35,030 bases of DNA from positions 1 to 35,030 of the forward strand of contig DYSI01000019.1 of NCBI GenBank assembly GCA_020718275.1, written 5' to 3'. This DNA comes from Draconibacterium orientale (GTDB lineage: Bacteria > Bacteroidota > Bacteroidia > Bacteroidales > UBA1556). Below are positions 18,583 to 28,728 of the stretch, one piece after another. The notes below the pieces were generated by a model. That model did no database searches, was not told the origin of the DNA, and saw only the letters and a program-made list of their open reading frames with translations. The position numbers were made by a program, and so were the translations under genes. Every line of letters starts with the position of its first letter. Position 1 is the stretch's first letter.

Positions 18583-20838
18583 TTATTTTATCAAATTCAT
18601 TTCCTGAATCAGGTGTTGTGCACCGCCCAACTTATCTATAATGAAAAGTACGTAGCGAATATCAACATTGATAGTTCTTTGGATATTTGGTTCGTAGAAA
18701 ATATCGCCGCTCATAGCTTCCCAGTTTCCGTCGAACGCAATTCCGATGAGTTCACCTTTACCATTCATCACTGGACTTCCGGAGTTGCCACCAGTAATGT
18801 CGTTGGTAGAGAGAAAACAAACGTGCATAGAACCATCTTTATCGGCATACATTCCGTAATCTTTGGCATTATAAAGTTCTTTCAACTTGGCAGGAACAAT
18901 AAATTCTTCATTGGTAGGATCTTCTTTAGCCATTACGCCATCCAAAGTGGTGAAATAATTGTAATGTACTGCATCAGCAGGAGCATAATCGCGCACCTGG
19001 CCATAACTCATACGAAGGCTTGAATTAGCGTTAGGATAAAATTTCTTATCAGGACTCATTTGACGAATTCCATCCACAAAAAGACGTTGGCCTTTGTCCA
19101 TAGATTCTTCAATTTCACCAACTTGACCATAAATTTGACGGATAGAATTAATCATAGCAAGGGTCAACTGAAAGCCTAAGTCATTTTCCAGCACATTCAA
19201 ACTTGGATTTTTCAAAAAAGCACTCAAACGGGTAGAATCAACAAAGATAGATTTTGAGTAGATAGCATTTGCATAAGCATTAATATCGCCTTTATACTGA
19301 TTATTAAGCACATCAAGCAAATAAGTTTTGGTTTCACTCTTCACCGAGCCGTCCTTGTTATATTTGGTAATGAGGGTATAGGCAGAAAATTCTTTAGGAA
19401 TTGATTTGAAATACATGCCCATCAATTCGGTAAAGAGGTGTTTATCGGTAGCAAAATCATAATCTTTGAAATAGCTTGGCATACCTGCAAGTATTTCGCT
19501 GCATTGACCTTGAATGGTTTCATTAAATTTTGCTTTGTCTTCCTTAGATTTCTTGGTTGATTGCGTTTGAAGGGTCATATAAAGCGAGAAAGCACCAAAA
19601 CTATAAACGATATTTTCGGAACCTTGAAAAACAGCTTCTTCAAGATATTTGAGCGGAACATTATAAGGTTCCATTTTAGCATAGCCGTCTTTAATCATGT
19701 CAATGGCTTGACCGTATTTAGCTTTTCGTTCGTCGTTAGCATTAGCCCATGTCACAAAGTTGTTTTCAATATTTAATTTCTTATCATACACCTTATTGGC
19801 TTTCAGTCCTTTAGTTTGTCCGATAAAATATTTCCAATAGTTAGCTGTTTGGGCATATTTGGCGGCATATTTAATACGAACAGCAGGATTAGCATCCATA
19901 TGTTCTTTCATTACATCCAATTTATGGGTTCTAATATCCACAACAGTAGGATTGCTTTGATCAATTGCTGCTTTAATTCCATAAGAAGTGAGGTAACGAT
20001 CAGTGGTACCAGGGTATCCCCAAATCATGGAGAAGTCATCCTTTTCAACTCCTTTGAGCGATACAGGAATAACATGTTTAGGTTTCATAGGAACATTATC
20101 CTTGCTAAATAGGCTACCTTCCCCTTGGGCAGAGGTGTAAATACGGAACATTGAAAAGTCGCCAGTATGACGAGGCCACATCCAATTGTCGGTATCTCCG
20201 CCAAATTTACCAATTGATTCAGGTGGAGCTCCCACTAAACGAATGTCTTGATATTGATTGTAAATAAACATATAATATTCATTTCCATTGAAGAAAGGTT
20301 TAACTTCAACATGAAATTTGCCATCAGGATTATGCTCTTTCTTGAGGGCGGCGATTGCTTTTCTCACTAAAATCCCACGATTAGCCTCAGAAGTGGTATC
20401 GCTAATACCTTGGAGAACTTTTGCAGTCACATCGTCCATTCTTTCGAGGATGTAGGCGGTAACTCCTTCAACAGGAAGTTCTTGCTCATAATTTTGTGCC
20501 CAGAAACCGTCGGTGAGGTAATCATGTTCAATTGTAGAATTAGCTTGGATGGTTCCATAACCACAATGGTGATTGGTAAGAAATAATCCTTTATCTGAAA
20601 CAATTTCGCCAGTACAAAAGAATCCCATACTCACGATGGCATCTTTCAAACTAGAATGGTTGATATCGTAAAGTTCTTGCGCAGAGAGGTGAAGCCCTTC
20701 TTTTTGCATGTCAGCAATGTTTAAACGCTCAATAAGCATTGGCAGCCACATACCTTCGTCGGGGGGGTTGGTGTTGCTTGCCTTCGATCCAAAACTCAAA
20801 GCGAGTATCAGCAGCAAACTAAGTAAGAGGTTTTTCAT
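18583..20838 (-). CDS. S46 family dipeptidyl-peptidase (DPP7-like)
   Basis: Signal peptide, LFLTNHHCGYGTIQ, GKFGGDTDNWMWPRHTGDFSMFRIY, DITGGNSGSPVMNGKGELIGIAFDGNWEAMSGDI. Confidence 0.95.
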   Translation of the reverse strand: MKNLLLSLLLILALSFGSKASNTNPPDEGMWLPMLIERLNIADMQKEGLHLSAQELYDINHSSLKDAIVSMGFFCTGEIVSDKGLFLTNHHCGYGTIQANSTIEHDYLTDGFWAQNYEQELPVEGVTAYILERMDDVTAKVLQGISDTTSEANRGILVRKAIAALKKEHNPDGKFHVEVKPFFNGNEYYMFIYNQYQDIRLVGAPPESIGKFGGDTDNWMWPRHTGDFSMFRIYTSAQGEGSLFSKDNVPMKPKHVIPVSLKGVEKDDFSMIWGYPGTTDRYLTSYGIKAAIDQSNPTVVDIRTHKLDVMKEHMDANPAVRIKYAAKYAQTANYWKYFIGQTKGLKANKVYDKKLNIENNFVTWANANDERKAKYGQAIDMIKDGYAKMEPYNVPLKYLEEAVFQGSENIVYSFGAFSLYMTLQTQSTKKSKEDKAKFNETIQGQCSEILAGMPSYFKDYDFATDKHLFTELMGMYFKSIPKEFSAYTLITKYNKDGSVKSETKTYLLDVLNNQYKGDINAYANAIYSKSIFVDSTRLSAFLKNPSLNVLENDLGFQLTLAMINSIRQIYGQVGEIEESMDKGQRLFVDGIRQMSPDKKFYPNANSSLRMSYGQVRDYAPADAVHYNYFTTLDGVMAKEDPTNEEFIVPAKLKELYNAKDYGMYADKDGSMHVCFLSTNDITGGNSGSPVMNGKGELIGIAFDGNWEAMSGDIFYEPNIQRTINVDIRYVLFIIDKLGGAQHLIQEMNLIK

Positions 20839-20867
20839 TTAAAAAAGATTTAGGATTGATAGATTGA

Positions 20868-21863
20868 TTAATTGAGTTTATCAGCCAAGAGCCTCATCTC
20901 CACAACAGGAGAAACTCCTTCGTAAAGAATATTGTAAACGGCTTCGGTGATGGGTAAATATACTTGGTGTTCTTTATTGATTTCCATTAAACATTTGACT
21001 GCATAATAACCTTCGGCAACCATTTTCATTTCAGCCATGGTGGCTTTGATGGAATAACCGCGGCCGATATAAGTGCCAAAAGTTCTGTTTCTACTAAAAT
21101 TAGAATAAGCGGTAACGAGTAAATCGCCCACATATTCGGTGTCCATTACTTTGCGGTATTGAGGGAAAACATCTTCTAAGAAGCGGCGTATTTCGCGCAT
21201 TGCGTTTACTATCAGCACCGCCTGAAAGTTGTCGCCATAACCCAATCCAACACAAATACCGTTGGCAATTGCAATGATATTTTTAATCATGGCGGCATAC
21301 TCCGTTCCTGCAATATCGGTAGAGGTTTTCATCTTCATAAACCAAGTAGAAAACAATTCTGCGATATGCTGGGCGCGTTCCTCATCCAAAAAAGCAATGG
21401 TAAGAAAGGAGAGCTTTTGCATGGCGACTTCCTCGGCATGGCATGGACCGGCAATAATACCGATATCGTTGTATTTTACTTGGTAATTATTATGAAAATA
21501 ATTGGCAACAATCTGATTAAATTCAGGAACAATCCCCTTAATAGCCGAAACAATTATTTTACCATCGAAATTGGTAACTCCTGCATTTACAATGCTTTTG
21601 TGAAGAAAAGCGGAAGGAATGGCAAAAATTAAAATATCATTTTCGCGAATAACGCGAGCCAGATCGGTACAAATATCTATTTTTTCGGGCACTAATTCAG
21701 CATATTGAAGATAGACAGGATTTCGGCCATGTCGCATCACGTAATCTTTGGTTTCTTGACTCCGCACCCACCAACCTACACGGTCGACATTGTGCGTGAG
21801 TAATTTAACCAAAGCAGTACCCCAGCTACCAGAACCAATGACTGCTATCTTTTTATCAATCAT
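20868..21863 (-). CDS. gpsA: NAD(P)H-dependent glycerol-3-phosphate dehydrogenase
   Basis: IAVIGSGSWGTALVKLL, IIAGPCHAEEVAMQ, EYAAMIKNIIAIANGICVGLGYGDNFQAVL. Confidence 0.93.
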   Translation of the reverse strand: MIDKKIAVIGSGSWGTALVKLLTHNVDRVGWWVRSQETKDYVMRHGRNPVYLQYAELVPEKIDICTDLARVIRENDILIFAIPSAFLHKSIVNAGVTNFDGKIIVSAIKGIVPEFNQIVANYFHNNYQVKYNDIGIIAGPCHAEEVAMQKLSFLTIAFLDEERAQHIAELFSTWFMKMKTSTDIAGTEYAAMIKNIIAIANGICVGLGYGDNFQAVLIVNAMREIRRFLEDVFPQYRKVMDTEYVGDLLVTAYSNFSRNRTFGTYIGRGYSIKATMAEMKMVAEGYYAVKCLMEINKEHQVYLPITEAVYNILYEGVSPVVEMRLLADKLN

Positions 21864-21871
21864 ATTGAATA

Positions 21872-23563
21872 TTAAAATTGAATGTTGAATTTACGCTTTT
21901 TACCGTTGCGCAAAGCTACAACTTTTGTTTTATCGCCTTTCTTAAAACTTTGAAGGGATTTCATATAATCTTGAATGTCATTTATCATGGTATCACCCAT
22001 TTTGATAACAACATCACCAGCTTGAAGTCCTGCCATGGCTGCTGGCTTATCGTCTAAAACTGCTTGAACGCCCACTCCTTGCGATTCGCTTGTAAAATCA
22101 GGCACTATGCCTAAAGTTACTCCCTTGCGATAATTTCTATTTTCACCTTGCGATAGATCTTTGGTTTTATTGTAGGTCAATTTAGGAAAACCATCCATGG
22201 TTTTAATCATGTCTTGCGCATAGAGCACCACTTGGCGCATGCCATCAAAGTTTATGCGGTCAAGGTCATCAGTTGGCGTATGATAATCGCTATGCAAACC
22301 TGTAAAGAAAAATAAAACTGGAAGTTTGGCGAGATAAAAACTCATTTGATCAGATCCACTAATACCTGATGCAGAACGTTTTATATCCAGATTATGATGA
22401 TTTGTAATTTTTATTATTGAATCCCATTCCGTGGCGGTACCGGTGCCAATAAGAGTTAAGCTGCGTTTGATAGAATCCAATCTGCCCACCATATCAAAGT
22501 TGAGCATTACTTCTAATTGGTCAAGATGAAAAAATTCACTTTTTACAAAAGCAGAAGAACCTAAAAGGCCTTTTTCTTCACCTGAAAACGCCATAAAAAT
22601 GAGGTTATAATTTTTGATTGGGTGGGCTTTAAAATACCGTGCTAATTCAATTACAGTAGCCACACCGCTGGCATTATCATCCGCCCCATTATGGATTGCA
22701 GGCTCGCCTCTGTATCTTGAACTTTCGCCTCCCATACCCAAATGGTCGTAGTGAGCGCCAATTAAAATACTTTTGCTAGCGCCATTATTGAGATAGCCAA
22801 TTACATTATACCCAGTTTTAGTGGTTTTATTGATTTGGACCCCAATAGTAATGGTTGCTTTCGAGAGATTTTTCAGCTCATTGGCTTGTTCACCCTGCGC
22901 AAAAACTACTGGAAAATCTATTTTTTCGACCCGGTTGCTAATCAGATTGCGCGGGTCAGTATTTTCAGAATCAGTATTGATAAAAACCACCGCTTTGGCT
23001 CCCTTAGCTTTAGCTAGCGCTAATTTAGCATCCAAATTGGCGTAGTCAATATGCTTTTGAAATTGCGAAGCCCCGCCAGGAACTGATACTTCTATAACAA
23101 ATATTTTATCTTGAAGATTACTAAGAGATTTATAATCATCGAATTTACCATCAGGCGACTGCATTCCAAAGCCAACATAAACGGCCTCGGCTTCAATTTC
23201 ACCATTGGCAGATTGCGAAAGCGGGTAAAAATCATCGTTTAAGCGAAATGACTCCCCATTGATTTTTAGAAAAGTTCCCGCTTCAAAATGATTTCCATCC
23301 TTAAAACTAAAGTCATGCAAATAACTTTTGTTCGGTAAATAAGGAACTAAACCCGCTTTAACAAATTCAGATTGGATATAATCACGAGCTTTAATCTCCC
23401 ATTCACTGCCTGCTTCACGTCCAAACAAACTATCATTGGCAAGCACCCCAACATCCAAATGCATTCGCTTTTCGATGGATTGATGGTCGAAGGAAAGTTC
23501 TTGCGAAAAAGAAAAAGAATGAGAAAAGAGTAAGATTAATAATAGGACTAAGTTTAATTTCAT
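21872..23563 (-). CDS. Secreted M28 family aminopeptidase with PA-like insert and C-terminal PDZ domain
   Basis: Signal peptide from internal Met at 23563 (MKLNLVLLLILLFSHSFSFS); SILIGAHYDHLG, HNGADDNASGVATVIELARYF, FMAFSGEEKGLLGS, GLHSDYHTPTDDLDRI; PDZ-like AGLQAGDVVIKMGDTMINDIQDYMKSL. Confidence 0.93.
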   Translation of the reverse strand: MKLNLVLLLILLFSHSFSFSQELSFDHQSIEKRMHLDVGVLANDSLFGREAGSEWEIKARDYIQSEFVKAGLVPYLPNKSYLHDFSFKDGNHFEAGTFLKINGESFRLNDDFYPLSQSANGEIEAEAVYVGFGMQSPDGKFDDYKSLSNLQDKIFVIEVSVPGGASQFQKHIDYANLDAKLALAKAKGAKAVVFINTDSENTDPRNLISNRVEKIDFPVVFAQGEQANELKNLSKATITIGVQINKTTKTGYNVIGYLNNGASKSILIGAHYDHLGMGGESSRYRGEPAIHNGADDNASGVATVIELARYFKAHPIKNYNLIFMAFSGEEKGLLGSSAFVKSEFFHLDQLEVMLNFDMVGRLDSIKRSLTLIGTGTATEWDSIIKITNHHNLDIKRSASGISGSDQMSFYLAKLPVLFFFTGLHSDYHTPTDDLDRINFDGMRQVVLYAQDMIKTMDGFPKLTYNKTKDLSQGENRNYRKGVTLGIVPDFTSESQGVGVQAVLDDKPAAMAGLQAGDVVIKMGDTMINDIQDYMKSLQSFKKGDKTKVVALRNGKKRKFNIQF

Positions 23564-23950
23564 ATATTCATAATTTTTAGGAATTGAGACCGCAAAGGTA
23601 CAAATATAATTTTGGGTACTTTGAGTTAACAAGCGTTAAAAAAGGGTCTGTAGTGACGTAAGAGAATTGGGAGAAAAAAGAAATGTAAGAACGCCTTGAT
23701 AATCCTGAAAATCAATCGAAAAGAAAAAGCTATTGAGATAAAAAAACGAATATTGAAAGGTGAAAAATGGTAAAAATGGCCATTTGATGCAAATTATTTT
23801 TAAAATAATTATCAGCTTTATCCTTAATTACGTATTTACATACTTAAATTATTTACATTTGCCCTTATCAAAATTTGAAGCTGCGAAAACATTAAATCTG
23901 AACATTTTATAATCAAATAATATTTTCAATCAATCATTAAATTACATCTT

Positions 23951-25408
23951 ATGGCAAAGGTCGTAGTGTTAGGAGCAGGTATTTCTGGGCATACTGCTGC
24001 ATTGTATTTAAAAAAATTACTTGCTAAAGAACACGCAGTAATAATGATTAGTCCAAATAGTAATTACCAATGGGTACCTTCCAATATTTGGGTAGGCGTT
24101 GGACTAATGGATCCAAATGAAGTGAAGTTCAAATTGGCGCCAGTTTATCAACGTAAAGGAATTGTTTACAAACAAGCCAAAGGAATTTCGATACATCCTG
24201 AGGGCAGTTCAGTGCATGAAAAGCCATTTGTAAAGATTGCTTATGTTACTGAGGAGATGCAAGGAAAAGAAGAAGATGTGACCTACGACTTTTTGGTAAA
24301 TGCCACAGGACCAGCATTAAACTTCAAAGCAACCCCTGGATTAGGGCCTGATTTATACTCTAATTCTGTTTGCGCCTATGACCATGCGCATCATGCCTGG
24401 CACAATCTTGAAAAATCATTAGCCAAGATGGAAAAAGGAGAGCACCAAACTTTTCTGATTGGAACTGGCCACGCCTTGGCCACTTGCCAAGGAGCCGCCT
24501 TTGAATATGCTTTAAATATTGCCTTTGAAATTGACAAACGCAAGCTCAATCATTTGGCTGATATTATTTGGATATCCAATGAATATGAATTGGGTGATTT
24601 TGGCATGGGCGGAGCTTACATCAAACGGGGGGGATACATTACACCCACTAGCATTTTCACAGCCTCGATACTTTCGGAATATGGAATACGTTGGATAAAA
24701 CGTGCTGGAGTCTATAAAGTAGAAGAAGGAAAGGCATTTTATGAATTATTGGATGGTAGCTATCACGAGCAGTCATTTGATTTTGCAATGCTTATACCTG
24801 GATTTGCTGGCGCAGGACTGAAAGCCTACAATAAAAGTGGAGAAGATATTTCTGCCACCGTATTCGCAGCTAACGGAATGATGAAAGTAGATGCCGATTA
24901 CACGCCAAAACCATATGAAGAATGGAAAGCCAGCGATTGGCCATCGATTTATCAAAGTCCATATTACGACCAAGTATATGCTGCAGGAATCGCATTTGCA
25001 CCACCCCATTCGATGTCGAAACCTATGGAGAGTCCAAATGGTACCAAAATATTTCCAACGCCACCACGTACCGGGATGCCATCAGGCGTTATTGGCAAAG
25101 TAGTGGCACAGAATATTGCCTACCGTATTAAAACAGGAAAAAAAGACCATCCCCATACTGGTTCAATGGCTCGCCAAGCGGCAGCTTGTATTGTAAGTGC
25201 GGGCTATGGTTTCACCAAAGGACAGGCCGCCACCATGACCGTTTCGCCCATTGTACCCGATTGGGAAAGATACCCAGAATACGGTCGCGATATTGAGGCA
25301 ACCGTTGGCGTTGTTGGTCTAGCAGGTCATTGGATGAAACTGTTTATGCATTATATGTTTTTATATAAAGCAAAAGCTAAATTCGGTTGGTCGCTTATTC
25401 CTGAGTAA
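23951..25408 (+). CDS. Sulfide:quinone oxidoreductase-like FAD/NAD(P)-binding flavoprotein
   Basis: VVVLGAGISGHTAALYLKK Rossmann motif, LVNATGPALNFKATPGLG, GTGHALATCQGAAFEYALNIA, GKVVAQNIAYRI; resembles SQR-family enzymes. Confidence 0.8.
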   Translation: MAKVVVLGAGISGHTAALYLKKLLAKEHAVIMISPNSNYQWVPSNIWVGVGLMDPNEVKFKLAPVYQRKGIVYKQAKGISIHPEGSSVHEKPFVKIAYVTEEMQGKEEDVTYDFLVNATGPALNFKATPGLGPDLYSNSVCAYDHAHHAWHNLEKSLAKMEKGEHQTFLIGTGHALATCQGAAFEYALNIAFEIDKRKLNHLADIIWISNEYELGDFGMGGAYIKRGGYITPTSIFTASILSEYGIRWIKRAGVYKVEEGKAFYELLDGSYHEQSFDFAMLIPGFAGAGLKAYNKSGEDISATVFAANGMMKVDADYTPKPYEEWKASDWPSIYQSPYYDQVYAAGIAFAPPHSMSKPMESPNGTKIFPTPPRTGMPSGVIGKVVAQNIAYRIKTGKKDHPHTGSMARQAAACIVSAGYGFTKGQAATMTVSPIVPDWERYPEYGRDIEATVGVVGLAGHWMKLFMHYMFLYKAKAKFGWSLIPE

Positions 25409-25445
25409 TAATTACATTTTAATAATCATAAAAAACTTATATACC

Positions 25446-25616
25446 ATGGCTACAATACAAGAGAGATTGCAAAACAAACCTTATGCTGAATACGCATACG
25501 CCACTCGCCCCATGCGCATGACCATGTTCTGGAGACGATGCCTTATTAAGCAATTTTATATGTTTTGGAAACTAAATCTGAAAATCATGATGATGGTAGT
25601 AAAAGGTCATAATTAG
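25446..25616 (+). CDS. 56-aa Met-rich basic small protein downstream of the SQR-like gene
   Basis: Manual translation MATIQERLQNKPYAEYAYATRPMRMTMFWRRCLIKQFYMFWKLNLKIMMMVVKGHN; 37 bp after the SQR-like stop and followed by a strong terminator. Confidence 0.65.
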   Translation: MATIQERLQNKPYAEYAYATRPMRMTMFWRRCLIKQFYMFWKLNLKIMMMVVKGHN

Positions 25617-25680
25617 TTATCGGCGAATTACAACTACATGATTGCTATATTTTTAGACTAATTTTATTTCCGATTACTTC

Positions 25681-25714
25681 AAAAAAAACTCAAAGCGATG
25701 CTTTGAGTTTTTTT
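25681..25714. terminator. Intrinsic terminator after the SQR-like/small-protein operon
   Basis: AAAAAAAACTCAAAGC GAT GCTTTGAGTTTTTTT: perfect stem with flanking A and T tracts, usable from both strands. Confidence 0.88.
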
Positions 25715-25817
25715 GTTTACGTGCGTTCGTGGTATTTTTTGGATAGTTGATAAGTCAAGGTATTAATGAATTTAAATTCTGCCCTTAAAAAAACTAGACC
25801 ACTATAATTTAATTGGT

Positions 25818-26675
25818 TTAGTTTTTTAGTTTTTCTATTTGTCGCGATTTTAACTTAAGTGATATTTCACTTTTATCGATGTTAACATACCAAAACAATT
25901 TATTTTCGAAAGAATCCTTTACTAAGTTATTCGTCAGAGAATTTACATTAGCTAAAATAGTAGAATCATTGGCAGAGTTTGAGACTTCAAAAAGTGGTTT
26001 GAAAAATTCATATAAATTGCCTCGATACTTAATAGAGAGATGATTTATGGAACTATAGTCCAGATTTTTTGGAATCACTATTTCAAGATTTTTTGGGTTT
26101 AATATCTCCGTTTTTGATGAATCTGAAAGTACTATGTATATTTTAAACTGCTCATTTTCAACACTCGAAATGCTGTCGTTATCAATAAACAAAACTAGTT
26201 TGAGCGGTAAGTGATTCGCCATAACTGCTTCCATTATAAATTTCAAGTCATGATTATAGGATAATTTCAATTGGTTAAATTCCTTTTCCAGTATTACAAA
26301 ATAACCTGATTGCTTAAGCAGATCTTCCCTATTCAATCCTTGTTGACCTAAAGTAACATACTGTTGCAGTTGAGCTACTTCCAAATTTGAATAATGGGAA
26401 TAGATACGATTATTGATTTCTTTTTTATAAGAGATAAAATTTTTTATGTACCAAACTATCAAATTCATGTTTGTCAATTGGGCTAGCATAATCAAGTCCA
26501 TAATTTTCAAAAGTTGGGGGGCAAGCGTTAAATATTTACCTTCAACATTCGTAAAAAACAAATCAATAAGGGTATCAGAATTAATCAATTTCATATAAGA
26601 GTTGACCAGGTCACTTTTTCCTTGCCCTAAACACAAAAAAGGCAGTAGCAAATACAGTATCAGGAGTTTTTTCAT
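25818..26675 (-). CDS. Hypothetical secreted protein
   Basis: 285-aa ORF with signal peptide MKKLLILYLLLPFLCLGQG; no recognised family. Confidence 0.65.
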   Translation of the reverse strand: MKKLLILYLLLPFLCLGQGKSDLVNSYMKLINSDTLIDLFFTNVEGKYLTLAPQLLKIMDLIMLAQLTNMNLIVWYIKNFISYKKEINNRIYSHYSNLEVAQLQQYVTLGQQGLNREDLLKQSGYFVILEKEFNQLKLSYNHDLKFIMEAVMANHLPLKLVLFIDNDSISSVENEQFKIYIVLSDSSKTEILNPKNLEIVIPKNLDYSSINHLSIKYRGNLYEFFKPLFEVSNSANDSTILANVNSLTNNLVKDSFENKLFWYVNIDKSEISLKLKSRQIEKLKN

Positions 26676-27092
26676 TGATTTTCTACTTTAATTTATAATT
26701 GATAATCATCCATTTTAGAAGTTAGATGGTCATTTGGAGGCCACTTTTAGTTTAACAATCAAACATAATGCAGAAGTCATTACCAGCTGAACTGTAAAAT
26801 TAATGCTATAATTGACCTCTGATCTACTAACCAATCAATTTACACAAGATCACCCTTGTAAATCATTATTAGATTCCGATCTATTAATTGCCTAATATCT
26901 TTTTCTGTAAGTCTTAATTTCAATTAATTGGTTTTTTGCATTAGCTATTAAACGTTCTAAATATTAAGTTCGGAAGCCAATCATACAAATCGCTGTCGAT
27001 AAGCCCTTCAATGAAAATAAACAAGAAGCTAAATCCAAAAGCTTTGTTAAACTCGCTTGAGATACAGAGAAATTCGATGATTCAATTCATTG

Positions 27093-28241
27093 TCATTCAA
27101 CATAAACACGTGTTAAACTTCTTTTCCTTCCATCGAGCAGAACCTCTGTACAAGGTTCTGTTTGTTCATTTTTCTTCTTAACAAACTCCCCCTTTTCATT
27201 GTAAATGTAGGTTGTTACCTTACAAAGAGTTCCATTTTCTGAACAGTAGGTTTCTTGGTGAATATTTCCACTTGGTTGATTGTAGGAAACGCTATAGAAT
27301 CTTTTGTCAGGCAATTGTAATTCATAGTGTGTTTTTTGTTTAAGGTAATTGTATTTCTCGGTGTACAAATAACTCGGACATCAATCAGAAAATTTCCTAT
27401 ATTCCCTGATGTCGCCATCATCAAAACGATTAATATACTCAGCATACAAATCAGTAAAATGGTTATAGAAATATTCATTCTTTATAGAACAACTGTCAGG
27501 TGGAAGATTGGTGATGTGATGGCAACTTGTGTCTGTGGTAATCTGAGGTAAGTTTTCTGATAAGTAGAAAAATAGATAACCATCAGTTTTAATGTAGTAC
27601 TTTTTTCGTTCTATCGTGACAATCGTGTCGTGGCTTCTCTTGATTTTTTAGGTACAGAAGTTACTTAAATCTCCATTTCCGGGCAATGCCTGTTTTCCAT
27701 TATTCGGAAGTTCGGTATCGGTATCGTAGTAATAGTTATAAATGCTGTCGCCTAATGCTATTCCATTGGGATTATAAGCAATCCTAACTTTGTAAATACC
27801 TGCAAACAGCGGAACTCCAAAACTATGGTGCGACGCGTTTTGTGTAGGATAGCTGTAATAGTTTTCAAAATCATTGAGGTAAATGGGAACTACAATTTGT
27901 TCAAGCGGTTTCAGGTATCTAATATGAACAGTTCCAGTATCATGAACCATCATGTTTAACATTCGGTCTTCAGTATATCTGAGGAGCCAAGTATTATTTG
28001 CTTTATCATACACATTCAGATAAAACAGCTTTTGCCCAACGTTTTGTGTATGCGGCAGTAGAACAGGGTAGGAATTCTCCTTATCGCTGTTGGTTATTGT
28101 AATGTTTAAAGTGATTTTTTCACCTTCATAATAACTCTCTTTATCCGTAGTTATGGCAAACCTAATGGGATGATATTTCAAGTCGGCAAACGCCATTTCA
28201 GTTAAAAAAAGAATAGAGAAAATTAAGATTACTGTTTTCAT
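27093..28241 (-). pseudogene. Secreted-protein gene interrupted by two in-frame stops (TAA 27648-27650, TGA 27381-27383)
   Basis: The same reading frame continues from ORF 27648..28241 (signal peptide, Ig-like YEGEKITLNITITNSD) through both stops: ...GDLSNFCT*KIKRSHDTIVTIERKKYYIKTDGYLFFYLSENLPQITTDTSCHHITNLPPDSCSIKNEYFYNHFTDLYAEYINRFDDGDIREYRKFSD*CPSYLYTEKYNYLKQKTHYELQ... to 27093; no in-frame ATG between the two stops. Confidence 0.65.
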
Positions 28242-28728
28242 ATAGAAATTTCTTAGAAAATTGTTTGGATATCTTTAGAAATTAAACAAAAATCTATCCA
28301 AAAATGCTATTCTTTTCAATTCGGCTAAATGAAATTTCTATAAAAAGTCATTTCGTCGCTATAATATTCAATTCGCTAATTACGAAGGTGTTGTATTTTT
28401 TAAAGCGTTTTTGATTATAAAACATTCGACCTCTTAGCGATTGGAGTGGTTGTTTACACACCTCTGATGTTTTTTTTCAAATTCTCCTATGAATTAAGTT
28501 TATAAGACCAAAGCGTAATTATTTAGAGGGGCAAATAACAGAAGTATTTTAAAACTACGCTTATTAATTCAAAAAAAATCGGTAATAAATTCGGCTAAAT
28601 GCAGTTTGTTGATTCTCTGTTTGGTTTTATTTTTCACAAGAATTATTGTAGCTTGTTACCTATTTTTGTTCTATAAATGAATGGCCTTTGTTGGCTAAGC
28701 AATTTTGTTTTTTAAGTAGAAATACCTC

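Noticed and set aside
18613-19023. 136-aa ORF on + strand
   Set aside because: Antisense to the S46 peptidase; shadow ORF with no family features.
27381-27383. In-frame TGA as possible selenocysteine or readthrough codon
   Set aside because: The same frame also has a TAA at 27648, no redox motif surrounds the TGA, and nearby genes are also broken. Gene decay is simpler.
27215-27478. 87-aa ORF MNISITILLICMLSILIVLMM... as a membrane protein
   Set aside because: It is an off-frame reading over the reconstructed secreted-protein pseudogene, whose frame has better protein-like content.
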